Shown one piece after another: positions 13,193 to 24,261 of a stretch of 64,000 nt of DNA. The notes under the pieces are model-generated. The model was not told the DNA's origin. It was given only the letters and a program-made list of their open reading frames with translations, and made no database searches. The DNA is taken from NCBI RefSeq assembly GCF_022458985.1, contig NC_061776.1:4758088-4822087 (forward strand), written 5' to 3'. The DNA is from Mugil cephalus (lineage: Eukaryota > Chordata > Actinopteri > Mugiliformes > Mugilidae). The translations under genes were made by a program, and so were the position numbers. Each line of letters begins with the position of its first letter. Positions within the stretch are counted from its first letter, which is position 1.

Positions 13193-13560
13193 GTACAAAT
13201 ACAGGGGGTATGCCCAGAAGCGAAGCAGCTCCAGCGTACAACAACCCAGCTAACCTGTCCATGTGAGGATACCAGATGGTGGCACTGTCAGTGTTTCAGT
13301 ATAACTTCATTGCAGTGCATATTTTTTCTAGTGGAGCCAGAGTGTGGAGCAACTATGATACGTTTGAGTGGGCCATAGAGACATGGGAATATCTTTTTGT
13401 TGCATCTGGAAAAATAAATGTGTGAAGCCAAAAACCAATTGACAGTAAAATATTTCAGTGTTTCCAAGGATGTGTGGACCTTTAACTGAGGTGTATCTGT
13501 AAATGACGAACAGTGTTTTAATATAGTGCGCACCTTGTTTTGGAATGTGGGAGATCTTGA
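13193..13560 (+). repeat. Duplicated upstream flank of TRIM copy 2
   Basis: The segment matches 18683-18830 plus 19283-19400 upstream of copy 3, where a repeat has been inserted into it. Its last part also matches 24262-24380 upstream of copy 4. Shared phrases include 'gaagcagctccagcgtacaa', 'gatggtggcactgtc', 'gtgtttccaaggatg' and 'tgttttggaatgtgg'. It shows that the duplicated unit included several hundred bases of upstream DNA. The short frames across it are shadows. Confidence 0.75.
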
Positions 13561-13572
13561 TAATCCTTATTC

Positions 13573-13720
13573 TTCTTCCGGCCATCATACACAACAGCTC
13601 CACCCTGTCAACGTACTTCCTGGTTCCCTCCCCTTTAGATCTGACATTTAGATCAGAGCTCAGACTAGTGTCACTTCTAAGAAAGAGAAACTCACTGAAT
13701 CACTGACACTGAGAGCTGAA
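13573..13720 (+). promoter_or_regulatory. Promoter-proximal region of TRIM copy 2 with ISRE-like motif
   Basis: Conserved with copies 3, 4 and 5 ('cttcctggttccctcccctt'). GAAAGAGAAACT at 13681-13692 fits the interferon-stimulated response element core GAAANNGAAACT and ends 28 bases before the ATG. The TATA-like segment present in copies 3 and 5 is deleted here. Interferon control is inferred from the motif and gene family only. Confidence 0.55.
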
Positions 13721-15397
13721 ATGGCGCAGAGAGGAGTTGAGCTGGATGAAGAAACAATCAGCTGTTCCATCTGTCTGGATTTACTGAAGGATCCGGTGAC
13801 TATTCCCTGTGGACACAGCTACTGCAAGAACTGTATTAAAGGCCACTTTGATGAACAGGATGCAAAGCAAGTCATTCACAGCTGCCCTCAGTGCAGACAA
13901 CTCTTCACATCGAGGCCTGTCCTGGTGAAAAGCACTATGTTGGCAAATGTAGTGGAGAAGCTAGAGAAGACTGGACTCCAAGCTGCTCCTGATGATCACT
14001 GCTATGCTGGACCTGAAGATGTGGCCTGTGATTTCTGCACTGGAAGAAAACTGAAAGCCTTCAAGTCCTGTTTATTCTGTCTAGTATCTTACTGTGAGAA
14101 ACACCTTCAGCCTCATTATGATGTAGCTCCTTTAAAGAAACACAAGCTGGTGGATCCCTCCAAGAAGCTCCAGGAGAACATCTGTTCTCGTCATGATGAG
14201 GTGATGAAGATGTTCTGTCGTACTGATCAGCAGAGTATCTGTTATCTCTGCTCTGTGGATGAACATAAAGGCCATGACATAGTCTCAGCTGCAGCAGAAA
14301 GGACAGAGAGGCAGAGAGAGGTGGACGTGAGACGACAAAACATCCAGCAGATGATCCAGGACAAAGAGAAAGATGTGAAGCTGCTTCAACAGGAGCTGAA
14401 GGCCATCGCTCACTCTGCTGATAAAACAGTGAAGGACAGTCAGGAGATCTTCACTGAGATGATCCGTCTCCTCCAGGAAAGAAGCTCTGATGTGGAGCAG
14501 CAGGTCAGATCCCAGCAGGAAACTGAAGAGAGTGGAGTGAAAGAGGTTCAGGAGAAGCTGCAGCAGGAGATCACTGAGCTGAAGATGGAAGACGCTGAGC
14601 TGAAGCAACTCTCAGACACAGAGGATCACAACCAGTTTCTACACAACTACCCCTCACTGTCACCACTTAGTCAATCTACACACTCATCCAGCATCAATAT
14701 CTGTCCTCTGAGAAACTTTGAGGACGTGAAAGCAGCTGTGATAGAGCTCAGAAAGAAACTAGAGGACATTCTGAGAGAGACAAGGACAAACATCTCACTG
14801 ACAGTGACTGAAGTGGATGTTTTACTGCCACAACCAGAGCCAAAGACCAGAGATGAATTCTTAAAGTATTCATGTGAAATCACACTGGATCAAAACACAG
14901 CACACAAGAAGCTGGTACTGTCTGAGAGAAACAGAAAAGTAACAGTCATGATGATGGAACTGGCTTATCCTGATCATCCAGATAGATTCACTGCCAATGG
15001 TCAGGTCCTGAGTAGAGAAAGTCTGACTGGACGTTGTTACTGGGAGGTGGAGAAAGGAGTGGGAGGAATTTCAGTGGCAGTTGCATACAAAGATAATAAT
15101 TCGGAAAATGAAAAATTTGGAGAAAATGACAAGTCTTGGGCATTGGGTTTTTACAAGAGTCGTTACAATTTCAGACATAACAACATCCAAACTCCTGTCT
15201 CAGGTCCTCCTTCTTCCAGAGTAGGAGTGTACCTGGATCACAGAGCAGGTATTCTGTCCTTCTACAGCATCTCTGAAACCATGACTCTCCTCCACAGAGT
15301 CCAGACCACATTCACTCAGCCGCTCTATGCTGGACTCTGGATCAACGGCCCGGTTGGAAACACTGCTAAACTGGGTGAGCTTGAACAGAAGATATGA
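13721..15397 (+). CDS. TRIM16-like E3 ubiquitin ligase, copy 2, intact
   Basis: A 558-residue single-exon protein. The RING zinc ligands are C15, C18, C30, H32, C35, C38, C55 and C58. B-box 1 runs from about 103 to 132 (C103, C106, C117, C120, C125, H128). B-box 2 has C155, H158, C166, D169, C174, C177, H182 and H185. A charged coiled coil follows at about 190-310, with a linker and then a PRY-SPRY domain at about 380-555 (WEVE, LDHRAGILSFYS). RING TRIM proteins act as E3 ubiquitin ligases; the coiled coil dimerises and the SPRY recognises a target, often in antiviral signalling. Its own substrate is unknown. The start is the first ATG after the shared ISRE-like motif and matches copies 3-5. 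The linker after the coiled coil groups it with copy 1. NCBI-style names for such proteins are 'TRIM16-like' or 'TRIM25-like', so orthology to one mammalian gene should not be assumed. Confidence 0.93.
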   Translation: MAQRGVELDEETISCSICLDLLKDPVTIPCGHSYCKNCIKGHFDEQDAKQVIHSCPQCRQLFTSRPVLVKSTMLANVVEKLEKTGLQAAPDDHCYAGPEDVACDFCTGRKLKAFKSCLFCLVSYCEKHLQPHYDVAPLKKHKLVDPSKKLQENICSRHDEVMKMFCRTDQQSICYLCSVDEHKGHDIVSAAAERTERQREVDVRRQNIQQMIQDKEKDVKLLQQELKAIAHSADKTVKDSQEIFTEMIRLLQERSSDVEQQVRSQQETEESGVKEVQEKLQQEITELKMEDAELKQLSDTEDHNQFLHNYPSLSPLSQSTHSSSINICPLRNFEDVKAAVIELRKKLEDILRETRTNISLTVTEVDVLLPQPEPKTRDEFLKYSCEITLDQNTAHKKLVLSERNRKVTVMMMELAYPDHPDRFTANGQVLSRESLTGRCYWEVEKGVGGISVAVAYKDNNSENEKFGENDKSWALGFYKSRYNFRHNNIQTPVSGPPSSRVGVYLDHRAGILSFYSISETMTLLHRVQTTFTQPLYAGLWINGPVGNTAKLGELEQKI

Positions 15398-16370
15398 AGA
15401 ATACCCGATCTGAGTCTGTACAGCTGGAAATAACTTTAACACACTGAATTGTGCAATATGATGTTAAATCATCAGCACGGCAACTGCAGAAAAAATGGAG
15501 AAAGTGAACTCAGGACCTTTGCTGAAGGAATTAAGTTAATATCATTCCTGATTGTCAAAGAGAAAAGTCTAATTTGTGCTGAGATTCTGTATATGTTCAA
15601 TGGTAAGATGTTAAATTTGAATAATCTTTAGATCTGTGTTTAGTCTGACTTCCATCTTCATCATCTTCATTTGCAGACATTGTGTCGTCAACTAGAGGTC
15701 GGCCTTCACAAAGATGTTATTCTATCCTACATTGCATTATTCTATCTGTAAATTCACTACTGGGGCAGTGATGAAGAACATACTTTGTGTTATTTTGGTA
15801 AAATAATAAAATGTATAAAATAATATGATAAAATAAATTAGATGTTTATTTCAAGCGTCCACAAACTTTTGGCAGATTTAGAAGTTTGCAGCATTAATTG
15901 TTTTTCCACTAACAAAATATGTAAATTAACTCAAATTGCAAATTTAATTCCTATAGTCCTTTGATTTTAATTTCTTGATATTTTGTGATGCTAATATGTA
16001 AATGCTGAATTCTAGGCACATTTATCATATTTCAAACAGTAAATTAGACGCTGCCTGTGTGGTGGTGGTGGTAATTTGTAAAGTTAAATCACAAACTCAA
16101 GAACTAATGGTTGGACAATGTAGTTTGTTTGTAAAGATTTAAAAATAGTTTTTCCTATTGATACTCTGTTTTCTTAATTACATTGGATCAAAAAGTTTTG
16201 TAATTTATCTGCCCCAGATTATGAAATGTTTTAATAACTATACAAATGCACATATTCTTCTGCTTTAAATATATATATTTTTTGGAGATAATGATTTATA
16301 ATATACATTTATTAAATTTCTGTGTGAAAAGATAAATAAAGTTTCTATTTTCCAGCCCTCTCTGGTTCTT
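15398..16370 (+). repeat. 3' UTR/shared 3' flank of TRIM copy 2
   Basis: Shares 'tctaatttgtgctgagattc', 'gacttccatcttcatcatct' and 'ccactaacaaaatatgtaaa' with the flanks of copies 3-5, and its end with copy 1. AATAAA at 16335-16340 is the conserved candidate polyadenylation signal, giving a 3' UTR of about 0.95 kb if used. Confidence 0.7.
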
Positions 16371-17029
16371 GAAATTTATTTAAGCAGGCAACAGATTTTG
16401 TAAGTGTTGTAAGCTAAAATGAAACCTACTATATGCTGGGTGTGATTCTGTCTAATTAGATCCAAATTATCTCAATTATAGCAGGAAGCTGAAAGTCGCC
16501 ATGTCCACAGCTGTGATGATTGAAACGTTGCCTTTATATGGAAACACCATATTCTTTTCATATTTTTATCAGGGGCAGTAAAGTGATTTATTCAAGTATA
16601 ATTCTGATATATCTTCACCATGATTTGAAGAGTAACATTGTACTGTTTAGTCCCATGTCCATATCCTTTTTTTTTTTTTTTTTGCTTTGTACTTCCTATT
16701 TTAATTTGAAAAGTTGACTAATCACATTTCTTCTTCCTCTTGGCTTTACTTGATGTCCTTGTGGTTTTTCAGGCCTGTATGACCATTAGCTTTTCCCTAG
16801 TGTCACCCGTGTCTTGGTTCACTTTCCTACTTTCATTTTCTAAAATCCCTTCAATACCAACTTGCCACACATGGACACAGCAGACACAGACTTTGTTTAT
16901 GAAGCCTTTGTCAAGTGTTGTCCTGGTGATCCATACTGTGCTTCACACCTGTACCCTGGCTGGCCCAGGACCCTCTCATGAACCTATCTTTCCACCCCTG
17001 ATGAACTAGCAACCTACTACAACAATAGT
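16371..17029. other. Spacer, no gene recognised
   Basis: AT-rich sequence with a T-run near 16665-16683. The part near 16380-16520 resembles the sequence after copy 1 at about 10290-10510 ('cagctgtgatgattgaaacg' against 'catcagtgatgactgaaatg'), so it still belongs to the duplicated unit. No coding evidence. Confidence 0.5.
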
Positions 17030-18480
17030 GTTAAAACATTCTCAATTCTCTTGCTCCAGTCAAAACACGGTCTGTTTCCTTCTCCTTCCCTGCCCCCTGG
17101 TATACCCCTCATCTCCACTCAATGAAAGCTAAATGCCGCCAACTTGAAAGACTAGAAAAAAAAAACTAGACCAACCATTCACAAAAAAATGTACATAACT
17201 CACATATTACATTACAAGGACTCAATTACTCAAGCCAAAACTAACTACTCCTCCGGTCTAATCATCTCCAATGAAGGAAATATCAAATTACTGTTCACAC
17301 TGCTCAAAAAAACTTTCCGATCACCCAACTCCTTACCTCCCCACCTGTAGTCAACCGACACCTGTAACTCCTTAATGCAGTTTTTTATAGATAACATTTC
17401 CAGCATCCACCCAACAGTTATACTCAAGTCCACGTCCTCTCTCCTCACTTGCACTTCCTCTCCCCTCGTCTTCACCTCTACAGCACTGTCAGCAATTTTC
17501 CAGTTTCCAAATTCCTGATGACTTTCAAATCACTGACCTCATCCGCAGATCAAGACCCTCCACCTCTCATCTTGACCCCATCCACACCACTCAGGTCAAT
17601 TCATGCCTCTCCTCTGCGCTTCCCCTCATATCTGCCATCATTTACTCATTACTCAACAATGGAACTGTTCAGTCATGCCTCAAAACTGCAGCCATCTCCC
17701 CAAAAATGAAAAAATCTGGCTCTGATCCTAACAATTATAATAATCTCCGCCCCATCTCCAATTTACCTTTCATATCCAAAATCCTTGAGAAAGTAGTCGC
17801 CACTTAACACAAAACTCCCTCTACGACCCTTTCCGGTCTGGTTTCCGCCCCCACTACACCACCGAAACTGGCCTCCTAATAATTACGTACAACCTCCTTA
17901 TTGCAGCTGGCTGCAGTTCACTCTCCATCCTCATCCTGCTTGACCTTGGTGCAGCCTTTGACACTATCTCCCACTCCATCCTCCTCAGTAGACTCTCCTC
18001 TCCCCTCTCTTTATCATTTGTCTCCTCCCTCTGGGCACTATTTTTAATAAGTTTAAGAGTCACTACCACTGATATGCTGATGACACCCAGCTCTACCTCT
18101 GTAGTAAACCCAATTCCACACTCCCACGCATCTCCCTTGCCACCTGCTTTTCAGAAATCAAATCCTGGGTCACCTCCAACTTCATGAAATTTAACAGTGA
18201 TAAAACTATTCTAACAGGCTCGTCGCTTCCCGTCTTGATTACTGTAACTCTTTCCTCTTTGGACTCTCTCCTCGCAAGTCCCTCCAAAAGCTCTGACTGG
18301 TCCATAACTCTGCTGCACGAATCATCACCAAAACCCCTTCTACCCCTATATCACCCCCATCTTACAGCAACTTCACTGGTTCCCGGTCACACAAAGAGTT
18401 CAATTCAAAATCCCCCAGTACACCTTCAAAGCTATTCACAACCTCCACCTCATTGTCCCCCCTGTTCAGCTCTGTAGCAG
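17030..18480 (+). mobile_element. Degenerate non-LTR retrotransposon with reverse transcriptase
   Basis: Conceptual translation in shifting frames gives 'PAPWYTPHLHSMKAKCRQLE', then 'NYNNLRPISNLPFISKILEK', 'FRSGFRPHYTTETGL', 'LILLDLGAAFDTISHSIL' and finally 'DYCNSLFFGLSP' with '[11 protein letters not shown]'. These follow the order of the RT core and C-terminal part of a jockey-superfamily LINE abundant in teleosts. Stops and frameshifts are frequent and part of the palm is missing. It is a different family from the L2-like fragments nearby and lies between TRIM copies 2 and 3. Confidence 0.8.
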
Positions 18481-18682
18481 AGCTTTCAGCCCCTCTCTGT
18501 CCCCCGACCACCCCCCTGAACGGTCTGGGACTCATGCTTTGCCTTCAAGCTGAACCTCTGAACTTTGTTTTGTTTTTTTAATGTACATTATGGCTTTAAA
18601 TGTCTCTGAGTCTTGGAGTATCCGGCTCCACAAGTAAGGCAATCCCTACGTGTCTTGATAACCATACCAGAATCGACTTCAA

Positions 18683-19400
18683 CCGTACTTCTATACAGAT
18701 ACAGGGCGTATGTCCAGAAGTGAAGCAGCTCCAGTATACAACAACCCGGCTAAATTGTGCATGTGAGGAATCCAGAAGATGGTGGCACTGTCCTTGTGTA
18801 ACCTCATTACTATGCATATTTCTTCTAGTGTGTCATGATTTTATCTGTCCCATGTTTTGAGTTTCCTGTTTTATTTTGCTAAGTTTGTTTCCTGTTTGGT
18901 GTTACTCTCCGTGTTTTTTGTTGTTGTTGTTGTCGTTTTTATTGCCTTATTGCGTTGTGTGCTTCACCCTCATTAGTTTTACCTGTGTCTCATCATCCCT
19001 CAGCCTATGTGTGTGTATGTGTAGCCCTGCCTTCCCTTTGTTCACTGTCATGTCTTTTTTGTCTCCATGGTCTCGTCTCCATGTTTAGTTTCCATGTTTC
19101 CAGCCCCTAGTCATGCTTTTCACTATCATGCGACGTTTTTGGCCTCAAGCCACGTCTCTTGTGTCCTTGAATACCTGCCATTCACAGCGCCATTTGTTAA
19201 TAAATAACTTTTGTTTGCACCCTGACCTCATCCTTTACTGTCCTGCATCTGGGTCTTACTGTTATATTTACCCTCCCTGACACAGTGGAGTCAGTGTGTG
19301 AAGCAACTGTGGAGACATTTGAGAGGGCTACAGAGACATGGGGATATCTATTGTCATTTAGCTGTGGTTGCATCAGAAAAAAAGAAATAGATCTGTGAAG
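18683..19400 (+). repeat. Duplicated upstream flank of TRIM copy 3, split by an insertion
   Basis: Bases 18683-18830 and 19283-19400 together correspond to 13193-13440 upstream of copy 2. The homology stops at 'tcttctagtg' and resumes at 'agtggagtcagtg', exactly where the 452-bp repeat sits. In copy 2 the same place reads 'tttctagtggagccagag' without the insert, which shows the empty site. Confidence 0.75.
18831..19282 (+). mobile_element. Solo-LTR-like insertion (TGTCA...TGACA)
   Basis: The element begins TGTCATGATT and ends CCCTGACA, so it has TG...CA termini with a short inverted repeat. It is flanked by AGTG (18827-18830 and 284-287 after 19,000), consistent with a 4-5 bp target duplication, and the empty site is present in copy 2. 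It contains 'ttaataaataac', a polyadenylation-like signal. A related element lies at 23806-24200. The LTR class is an inference; a non-autonomous DNA element is the alternative. Confidence 0.6.
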
Positions 19401-19425
19401 CCATGATTCCAATAAGCCTCATTCT

Positions 19426-19629
19426 ACTTCTTGCTCTCAGACACAGCAGCTCCACCCTGTCCACGTACTTCCTGGTTCCCTCCCCTTTAGATCTGTATAA
19501 CATGTGGAGAAGTGTAAGAGCTGACTGGCCCCATTCACTTTACAAACACATGACTTTTAGATCAGAGCTCGGAATAGTTTCACTTCCAAGGAAGAGAAAC
19601 TCACCGAGTCACTGACATTGAGAGCTGAG
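19426..19629 (+). promoter_or_regulatory. Promoter-proximal region of TRIM copy 3: TATA-like box and paired ISRE-like motifs
   Basis: Contains TATAA at 19496-19500. Further down are AGTTTCACTTCC (19576-19587) and GGAAGAGAAACT (19590-19601), two ISRE-like half sites in opposite orientation, the second ending 28 bases before the ATG. GGAANNGAAA is also the Ets/IRF composite sequence. The region is nearly identical to that of copy 5. Confidence 0.55.
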
Positions 19630-21297
19630 ATGGCGGAGAAAGGAGTTGAACTGGATCAAGATACCTTTTCTTGTTCCATCTGTCTGGATCTACTGAAGGA
19701 TCCGGTGACTATTCCCTGTGGACACAGCTACTGCATGAACTGTATTAAAAGACACTTTGACGAAGAGGATGCAAAGCAACACAACCACAGCTGTCCTGAG
19801 TGCAGACAACTCTTCCCTTCGAGGCCTGTCCTGGTGAAAAACACCTTGTTAGCAGCTTTAGTGGAGCAGCTGAAGAAGACTGGACTCCAAGCTGCTCCTG
19901 ATGATCACTGCTATGCTGGACCTGAAGATGTGGCCTGTGATTTCTGCACTGGAAGAAAACTGAAAGCCATCAAGTCCTGTTTAGTTTGTCTGGCATCTTA
20001 CTGTGAGAAACACCTTCAGCCTCATTATGATGTAGCTCCTTTAAAGAAACACAAGCTGGTAGATCCCTCCAAGAAGCTCCAGGAGAACATCTGCTCTCGT
20101 CATGATGAGGTGATGAAGATGTTCTGTCGTACTGATCAGCAGAGTATCTGTTATCTCTGCTCTGTGGATGAACATAAAGGCCACGACACAGTCTCAGCTG
20201 CAGCCGAAAGGACTGAGAGGCAGAGAGAGGTGGAGGTAAGACGACAAAACATCCAGCAGAGAATTCAGGACAGAGAGAACGATGTGAAGCTGCTTCAACA
20301 GGAGCTGAAGGCCATCGCTCACTCTGCTGATAAAACAGTGAAGGACAGTCAGGAGATGTTCACTGAGATGATCCGTCTCCTCCAGGAAAGAAGCTCTGAT
20401 GTGGAGCTGAAGGTCAGATCCCAGCAGGAAACTGAAGAGAGTCGAGTCAAAGAGGTTGAGGAGAAGCTGGAGCAGGAGATCACTGAGCTGAAGAGGGAAG
20501 ACGCTGAGCTGAAGCAGCTCTCAGACACAGAGGATCACAACCAGTTTCTACACAACTACCCTTCGCCTACACATCACACTCAAGTGACACACTTTCTCCC
20601 TATCCACTCTTTTCATCTGCAGTACTTTGATGGAGTGAAAGTGGCTGTCTCTAAGACCAGTGATCGAGTGCAGGATGTTCTAAATGAAGAACTGACAAAC
20701 ATCTCGCTGAAAGTGACTGAAGTGGATGTTTTACTTTCACAGCAGCCAAAGACCAGAGATGATTTCTTAAAGTATTCATGTAAAATCACACTGGATCCAA
20801 ACACAGCACACAAGAAGCTGGTGCTGTCTGAAGGAAACAGAAAAGCAACACTCTTGATGATGGAACAGTCTTATCCTGATCATCCAGACAGATTCACTGC
20901 CAGTGGTCAGGTCCTGAGTAGAGAGAGTCTGAGAGGACGTTGTTACTGGGAGGTGGAGAAAGGAGAGGGAGGAATTTCAGTCGTGGTTGCATACAAAGAT
21001 AATAACTCAGTAAATGAAAGATTTGGAGAAAATAACAAGTCTTGGGCATTTGATTTTTACAAAAATCGTTACAATTTCAGATATAACAAAATCCAAAATC
21101 CCATCCCAGGTCGTCCTTCCTCCAGATTAGGAGTGTACCTGGATCACAGAGCAGGTATTCTGTCCTTCTACAGCATCTCTGAAACCATGACTCACCTCGC
21201 CAAAGCCAAGATCACATTCTCTCAGCCGCTCTATGCTGGACTTTTGCTGAATGGTCCGACTGGAAACACTGCTGAGCTGGGTTTGCTTGTAGAGTAG
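19630..21297 (+). CDS. TRIM16-like E3 ubiquitin ligase, copy 3, intact
   Basis: A 555-residue single-exon protein with complete domains. The RING ligands are C15, C18, C30, H32, C35, C38, C55 and C58. Two B-boxes follow at about 103-132 and 155-185, a coiled coil at about 190-310 and a PRY-SPRY at about 377-552. A RING-dependent E3 ligase role with substrate choice by the SPRY is expected from the family. The start chosen is the ATG at 19630, as in the other copies; the frame is open 12 bases further upstream but only by a non-ATG codon. The linker after the coiled coil ('HHTQVTHFLPIHSFHLQYFD') matches copies 4 and 5 and differs from copies 1 and 2. The SPRY C-terminus ('THLAKAKITFSQPLYAG') is unlike all the other copies, so its target surface may differ. 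Confidence 0.93.
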   Translation: MAEKGVELDQDTFSCSICLDLLKDPVTIPCGHSYCMNCIKRHFDEEDAKQHNHSCPECRQLFPSRPVLVKNTLLAALVEQLKKTGLQAAPDDHCYAGPEDVACDFCTGRKLKAIKSCLVCLASYCEKHLQPHYDVAPLKKHKLVDPSKKLQENICSRHDEVMKMFCRTDQQSICYLCSVDEHKGHDTVSAAAERTERQREVEVRRQNIQQRIQDRENDVKLLQQELKAIAHSADKTVKDSQEMFTEMIRLLQERSSDVELKVRSQQETEESRVKEVEEKLEQEITELKREDAELKQLSDTEDHNQFLHNYPSPTHHTQVTHFLPIHSFHLQYFDGVKVAVSKTSDRVQDVLNEELTNISLKVTEVDVLLSQQPKTRDDFLKYSCKITLDPNTAHKKLVLSEGNRKATLLMMEQSYPDHPDRFTASGQVLSRESLRGRCYWEVEKGEGGISVVVAYKDNNSVNERFGENNKSWAFDFYKNRYNFRYNKIQNPIPGRPSSRLGVYLDHRAGILSFYSISETMTHLAKAKITFSQPLYAGLLLNGPTGNTAELGLLVE

Positions 21298-22289
21298 ATA
21301 TATATGATTCCCTGGTCTGAGTCTGTACAGATGAAAATAAGTTTCACACACTGAATTGTGCAGTTGACTGTTAAATGGAGGAAGTGAACTCAGGGAATTT
21401 ACTGAAGGAATTAATATCAATATCATTCCTGATTGTCAAAGAAGAAAAGTCTAATTTGTGCTGAGATTCTTCATATGCTTAACGTTAAGGTTTTAAATCT
21501 GATGTCTCTGACTTCCATCTTCATCATCTTCATTTGCAGACTTTGTGTTGTCCACTAGAGGTCGGTCTTCACAAATATGTTATTCTACCCTACATTGCTT
21601 TATTTTCTCAGTTCTGACAAATTATCTGCCTTATTTTGGCTAAATAATATCGTAATGTAATATGTTTCTTGCAAGTGTCCACAAACTTTTGGGAGATTTA
21701 GTAATAGAAATGTGCAGTATTTTCCACTAACAACATGTGTAAATTAACTCAAATCAAGAAGTGCAGATCTAATTCCTATAGACCTTTGATTTTTTTTTTT
21801 TTTTTAACTTTAAACACGATGCATATTATGAATTTATTTTACTGTTAATTTTATATCATATTTCGGTTTGGTGTTACATGTCTAATAGATGCACATCTTA
21901 TATCTGTTGCCTGAGTTGATGCATGTATAAAATTTATTGTTTTATTTTAAGATGTTTTAATGGGATATTTTTGCACTGCTATTATCTGAAAGCTGAATAT
22001 GAGACGTAATTATGCTGTGAATGATTACAACTTTACTTAAATGACAAACTGTGAGCATGGGAGTTTTTTTTTAATTACAATGCAATGCACATATCCATCT
22101 GTTTAATTTACTGATATATTTTCAGTTTGATGACTTGTTTTTAGATATTCATTAATATATTTCTGTGATCTGAAGAAGAAATAGATAAATAAAGTCTCCA
22201 AACCAAATGCATTTCTAGTGTTTTCTCTCCATTAGTATTAGTGGATGAGATTTTGGATATGAATATTTAAAGGGTAACTAGTCTCCTCG

Positions 22290-22290
<1 letters not shown>
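21298..22290 (+). repeat. 3' UTR/shared 3' flank of TRIM copy 3
   Basis: Highly similar to 26184-27172 and 31092-31998 after copies 4 and 5, up to 'gaatatttaaagggtaacta'. AATAAA at 22188-22193 is the conserved candidate polyadenylation signal. Confidence 0.75.
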
Positions 22291-22459
<169 letters not shown>

Positions 22460-22489
22460 GTAACCTCAACTTCCCACGAGTCTCTCAGG

Positions 22490-23290
22490 ACTGAAGAAGC
22501 TACTCAGATGAGTGGCAAAATGGCTCCAAGAAATTCTACAAGTCCAGTTGCCTTTATTGAACGCCTTTTGGATTACCATGACCTGGATGACTGACAACCT
22601 TCATGGACATCATGTTTTTCGATTTCTCCAGTGCTTTTTTGCCACCATTCAGCCATTTCTGGTGAGTGGGAAGTTGCTCAGGATGGGTGTCAACTCCTCT
22701 ACTGTCTCCTGGATTGCTGATTACTTGTCTGCCAGGCTCCAGTTTGTGTGACTTTGGGGCTCCCTGTCAGATACCATTGTCAGTAATGTGGTTGCACCAC
22801 AAGGCACTGTTTTATTTCCTTTCCTGTTCACTCTTTACACATCTGATTTCTGATACAGCTCTTCTTCTGCCACCTGCAGAAGTTCTCTGATGACTCTGTG
22901 GTACAGACGGTGGTAGGGTGTATCAGAGAAGGACAGGCGGTGGAATATATGACACCACTGATCACTGACTTTTTGGAGTGGTCCCAGGCAAACCGCCTAC
23001 TCCTGAATGTAAGCAAGACCAAGGAGCTGGTCATTGATTTCAGGAGGAACAGGACACCAGTGGAGCCCATCTCATCCAGGGACAGAGGTGGAAGTAGGAT
23101 CAAGAAATTGATCCATGGACAGGCTGATTGGTAGGGAGTTAGAGTCGTTTTATCAGTGAGGGAAAAGAGGACTCTGGATAAATTGCTCTCCATTATTGGA
23201 CAATCCATCCCAACCACTACTGAGGCAGAGAAGCTCATTCTCCATATGATTGATTCAGCTCTGCTGCCATAGTGAGCGCTGTAGAACATC
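22490..23290 (+). mobile_element. L2/CR1-type LINE reverse transcriptase fragment
   Basis: 'DIMFFDFSSAF' (RT motif A) near 22605-22640 is followed by a frame at 22898-23134 carrying 'TVVGCIREGQAVEY', 'ITDFLEWSQANRLLLNVSKT' and 'KELVIDFRRNRTP'. This is the same region as in the 10.6-kb element. Sequence near 22490-22600 ('ctacaagtccagttgccttt') matches a dispersed repeat seen also near 46270. Stops and frame changes show it is dead. Confidence 0.8.
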
Positions 23291-23805
23291 TTTTATAACC
23301 CTTTCACATCAAAAATACTGGGTTGACACAGGATTTTCAGACCTGGGTTGACCCACCTTTGATGTGCTTTCACATTGCACAGTCCTGGGTCTGACCTCCA
23401 GCTGTGAGAACTGCATGCCTGTTTTTTCTTGATTTGCGACTCATGTGACTGACTTTTTTCAGGAAGCCAGTTCCTTAGTGGAATTTGCCTGTGAGTACTT
23501 ACAAGCTTCATTGTATGGGCCTACCCCTGAAATGCATGATGTGGGGAGAGAGTCAACACCTGCCATGACCACGCAGGAAACTCATGCAAGACAGAAGGAA
23601 CAAGGTCTATGCACCATTGCACATGTACTCGAGCTTAAGACTCAACTAGAGTCTACCCCACAGTCAGTGCGAGCAGAGAAAGATTCAACCACACATTTAT
23701 GCATATGCTGGAAACATTAGAGCTTCACCTGTATCACCCAAAGTCCCAGTGGCGTGAGTACATTGATGCCATTACACACCTAAAATGTTTCGTAGACAAC
23801 AAAAA
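23291..23805. other. Spacer, no gene recognised
   Basis: Contains 'tgcgactcatgtgactgact', weakly similar to 'gtgactcatgtaacagactt' at 13049 upstream of copy 2. The rest is unassigned. The 91-codon frame at 23445-23720 shows no recognisable domain. Confidence 0.45.
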
Positions 23806-24200
23806 TGTCACGATTCTGTGTCTGTCGTTTACCTGTAAACATGTTGAGTTTCCCGTTTTGTTTTGTTATGTGCCTTGGTTTCCTATTTTATGTTACTTCC
23901 TGTGTGTTTCCCCTCTGGATTGCTCAATGGTTTCTCACTGTGGGTTGCCCTAATTTGTTTCACCTGTTTCTCTTTTCCTTGGGTCCTCTCATGTATATAT
24001 AGCCCTGCCTTTCCCATTCTTCCCATCCCATTGTTTTGTCCCCATGTTTCCATCACCCATGCCATGCTTTTTGTCTCCATGTTCTAGTTTAATGTTTTTG
24101 TCATCTAGCCATGTTTCTCGCGAAACCTTGTGTTTGAACCCTGGGCCTCATCGCTTTCGTCCTGCACTTGGGCCCAGCTGTGAAACCTACCTACCTGACA
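23806..24200 (+). mobile_element. Second solo-LTR-like insertion (TGTCA...TGACA)
   Basis: Begins TGTCACGATT and ends CTACCTGACA. The interior matches 18831-19282 in order ('gtttcc', 'catgtttcc', 'cctcatc', 'tcctgca'). It has a TATA-like 'tgtatatatagccctgcc' near 23992-24009. It is flanked on both sides by ACAAAAA, which may be a target duplication but is low complexity. No internal coding region. Confidence 0.55.
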
Positions 24201-24261
24201 ACAAAAAACTAGAGAAACACGCACAAAAAAACAGCAACAAAACAAACAGTCAAAAAAAAAG

